Shown: in pieces, positions 7,028 through 8,171 of the stretch
Layout of the letters: each line of letters opens with the position of its first letter
Position numbering within the stretch: the first letter of the stretch is position 1
Assembly (NCBI GenBank): GCA_030595525.1
Contig: JAUVDD010000061.1
Span: 1-8,171, forward strand
Length of the DNA stretch: 8,171 bases
Direction: 5' to 3'
From: Puniceicoccales bacterium
GTDB lineage: Bacteria > Verrucomicrobiota > Verrucomicrobiia > Opitutales > Oceanipulchritudinaceae
The notes under the pieces: generated by a model
Database searches by the model: none
Told to the model about the DNA's origin: nothing
Seen by the model: only the letters and a program-made list of their open reading frames with translations
Made by a program: the position numbers and the translations under genes

Positions 7028-7852
7028 ATGCCGCTGTCCGGTCACAGTCTCGCCGAACAATACCCCACTGCCCTGATTACAGGTGCATCCTCGGGGATTG
7101 GTGCCGCCCTGGCGGATTTATTAGTGGAATCGGGTGTCCAGGTGTTTGGAACAAGTCGATTTCCCGGCAGGCCCGAGTTGGCAAAATCCGTCCATTGGCT
7201 GGAGTTCAACGGGGACTCCGAGGAGGGATTAAGTGAATTTATTGAAAAGAATAGTAAATTGTTAACACAAATTGATTTTTTAATTAACAATTCAGGTTCA
7301 AGCTACTTTGGAAAGGCATCTGAAATCCCTGATGAAATTCTTATTTGTCAGAAACATCTGCTTTTGGAGAGCCCGATTGCGATAACTGAACGCGTTTTAC
7401 CGGCGATGAATAAGCGCGAAAAGGGAGTAATTGTAAATGTCAGTTCACTAGCGGCCCTGTTTACCTTGCCTTACATGGAAGACTACTCTTCGGCAAAAGC
7501 TGCGCTGAGCGCTTTCACTCAAAAAGTTATTACGGAAAATCCGGATTCGGGGATCGTCATAATTGATTTTCAACCGGGTGATTACCGCACAAACTTCAAT
7601 CAGAACATAAAAAGCTATGGGGAGCGTGATGACTCGCAAAACCGGGTCTGGGACCAACTGGAGAAAAACCTGAATAATGCTCCGCCGCCCGAAAAGGCCG
7701 CCGGGGACATTCTCGGGGCAATATCCCGGGGCAAAAGCGGAACAGTCCGTAGTGGCTCATTTTTCCAGAGCAAAGTTGCCCCAATCGGACATAAAATCCT
7801 CCCCAGGGCCCTGTTAAACTGGGCAATAAGGAAATACTACCGTCTTCCCTGA
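7028..7852 (+). CDS. Short-chain dehydrogenase/reductase (SDR) family protein
   Basis: 274-residue NAD(P)-dependent oxidoreductase of the classical SDR type. The Rossmann cofactor loop TGASSGIG is at 18-25, with a downstream GTSRFPGRPE (41-50) whose arginine suggests an NADP preference (inference). NNSG (87-90) replaces the usual NNAG. Ser140 (IVNVSS), Tyr153 and Lys157 (YSSAK) form the catalytic triad with the normal 13-residue Ser-Tyr spacing, and QPGDYRT (182-188) is the PG motif region. The position where the tetrad asparagine is expected appears to be Leu112. I chose ATG 7028 because it places the cofactor loop at the usual distance from the N-terminus. The frame stays open to GTG 6932 (306 residues), but the extra 32 residues do not look like SDR. 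No Shine-Dalgarno is visible. It is followed 2 bp later by a glycosyltransferase, so a sugar or lipid precursor substrate is possible but unproven. Confidence 0.9.
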   Translation: MPLSGHSLAEQYPTALITGASSGIGAALADLLVESGVQVFGTSRFPGRPELAKSVHWLEFNGDSEEGLSEFIEKNSKLLTQIDFLINNSGSSYFGKASEIPDEILICQKHLLLESPIAITERVLPAMNKREKGVIVNVSSLAALFTLPYMEDYSSAKAALSAFTQKVITENPDSGIVIIDFQPGDYRTNFNQNIKSYGERDDSQNRVWDQLEKNLNNAPPPEKAAGDILGAISRGKSGTVRSGSFFQSKVAPIGHKILPRALLNWAIRKYYRLP

Positions 7853-7854
7853 CC

Positions 7855-8171
7855 ATGAGGATCTTGATCATACAGGACCAACTAAGAATTGGTGGAACAG
7901 AGCGCCAAAGCCTGTTCCTGGCCCGAATGTTTAAGGAAAAAGGCCACGAATCGATTATTCTTACTTTTCGTCCTGGAGGTCATCTACACGAGAAAGAAAA
8001 CCTGGAAGGTCTTCACATTCAGACACTTCAGGGCTTCAACTCAGGAGTTTCCCTTTGGGCGCCGGGACTGATGCGAAGCATTCGGGAGATTAATCCGGAT
8101 GTCATTCTCTGCATGGGTCGTACCTCCAATTGCTATGCAGGTTTTATTCAAAAGGTTTTCCATAATATTCC
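7855..8171 (+). CDS. GT4-type glycosyltransferase, N-terminal part (runs off right edge)
   Basis: 105 codons plus two bases are open from ATG 7855 to the window end. The N-terminus MRILIIQDQLRIGGTERQ has a beta strand followed by the glycine loop GGTERQ (13-18). It continues with SLFLARMFKEKGHE (19-32), the typical acceptor-domain start of GT4 glycosyltransferases. A further strand, PDVILCMG (81-88), fits the GT-B Rossmann-like fold. The donor-binding C-terminal domain is outside the window, so the family call rests on the N-terminal pattern. The start lies 2 bp after the SDR stop (TGA-CC-ATG) and lacks a clear ribosome binding site, so translation is probably coupled to the SDR gene in one transcript. 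The sugar specificity cannot be read. Confidence 0.82.
   Translation, partial: MRILIIQDQLRIGGTERQSLFLARMFKEKGHESIILTFRPGGHLHEKENLEGLHIQTLQGFNSGVSLWAPGLMRSIREINPDVILCMGRTSNCYAGFIQKVFHNI

Noticed and set aside
1..8171. Mobile elements, CRISPR arrays, tRNA or rRNA genes
   Set aside because: No transposase-like protein, regularly spaced repeats, terminal inverted repeats or tRNA-like cloverleaf with CCA region were noticed. Nearly all sequence is accounted for by the listed genes.

Overview
The window (8,171 bp, roughly balanced base composition) is ordinary, densely packed chromosomal DNA of a Gram-negative-type bacterium with respiratory metabolism. A type-B succinate dehydrogenase in the order C-A-B with one five-helix cytochrome b subunit, RNase Y, ExbD/TolR proteins and a sugar-polymer type glycosyltransferase cluster together fit the Verrucomicrobiota (Opitutae-like) best. 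That placement is inference from protein style, not from a marker gene. No phage, insertion sequence, CRISPR array, tRNA or rRNA gene was seen.

Layout. Bases 1-5660 all read on the minus strand. From upstream to downstream they are sdhC (5660-4914), sdhA (4896-2950), sdhB (2922-2146), rny (2034-502), exbD (432-22) and the first six codons of a second ExbD-like gene (18-1, running off the left edge). The three sdh genes are 17 and 27 bp apart, each downstream one with a visible Shine-Dalgarno sequence, and so form an operon. A 111-bp gap with a perfect TTGACA and several small hairpins separates sdhB from rny, so rny probably has its own promoter as well as possible readthrough. A 69-bp gap with a compound inverted repeat separates rny from exbD.

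A glycosyltransferase gene (6912-5800) lies upstream of sdhC on the same strand, separated by a 139-bp AT-rich gap that should carry the sdh promoter. A 115-bp divergent intergenic region (6913-7027) separates it from a plus-strand pair: a short-chain dehydrogenase/reductase (7028-7852) and, 2 bp later, a second GT4-type glycosyltransferase (7855 to the right edge, incomplete). The right third therefore looks like the edge of a polysaccharide or glycolipid biosynthesis locus.

Function. SdhCAB oxidises succinate to fumarate at the membrane and passes electrons to quinone. RNase Y is a membrane-anchored endoribonuclease that starts mRNA decay. The ExbD pair would be the peptidoglycan-facing part of a proton-driven ExbB/ExbD or TolQ/TolR motor, whose ExbB-like partner is not in view. 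I found no evidence of an undescribed multi-gene system. The points most worth a second look are the rny-exbD-exbD arrangement, shared and structured sequences in the two gaps flanking rny, and an SDR that lacks the usual tetrad asparagine.
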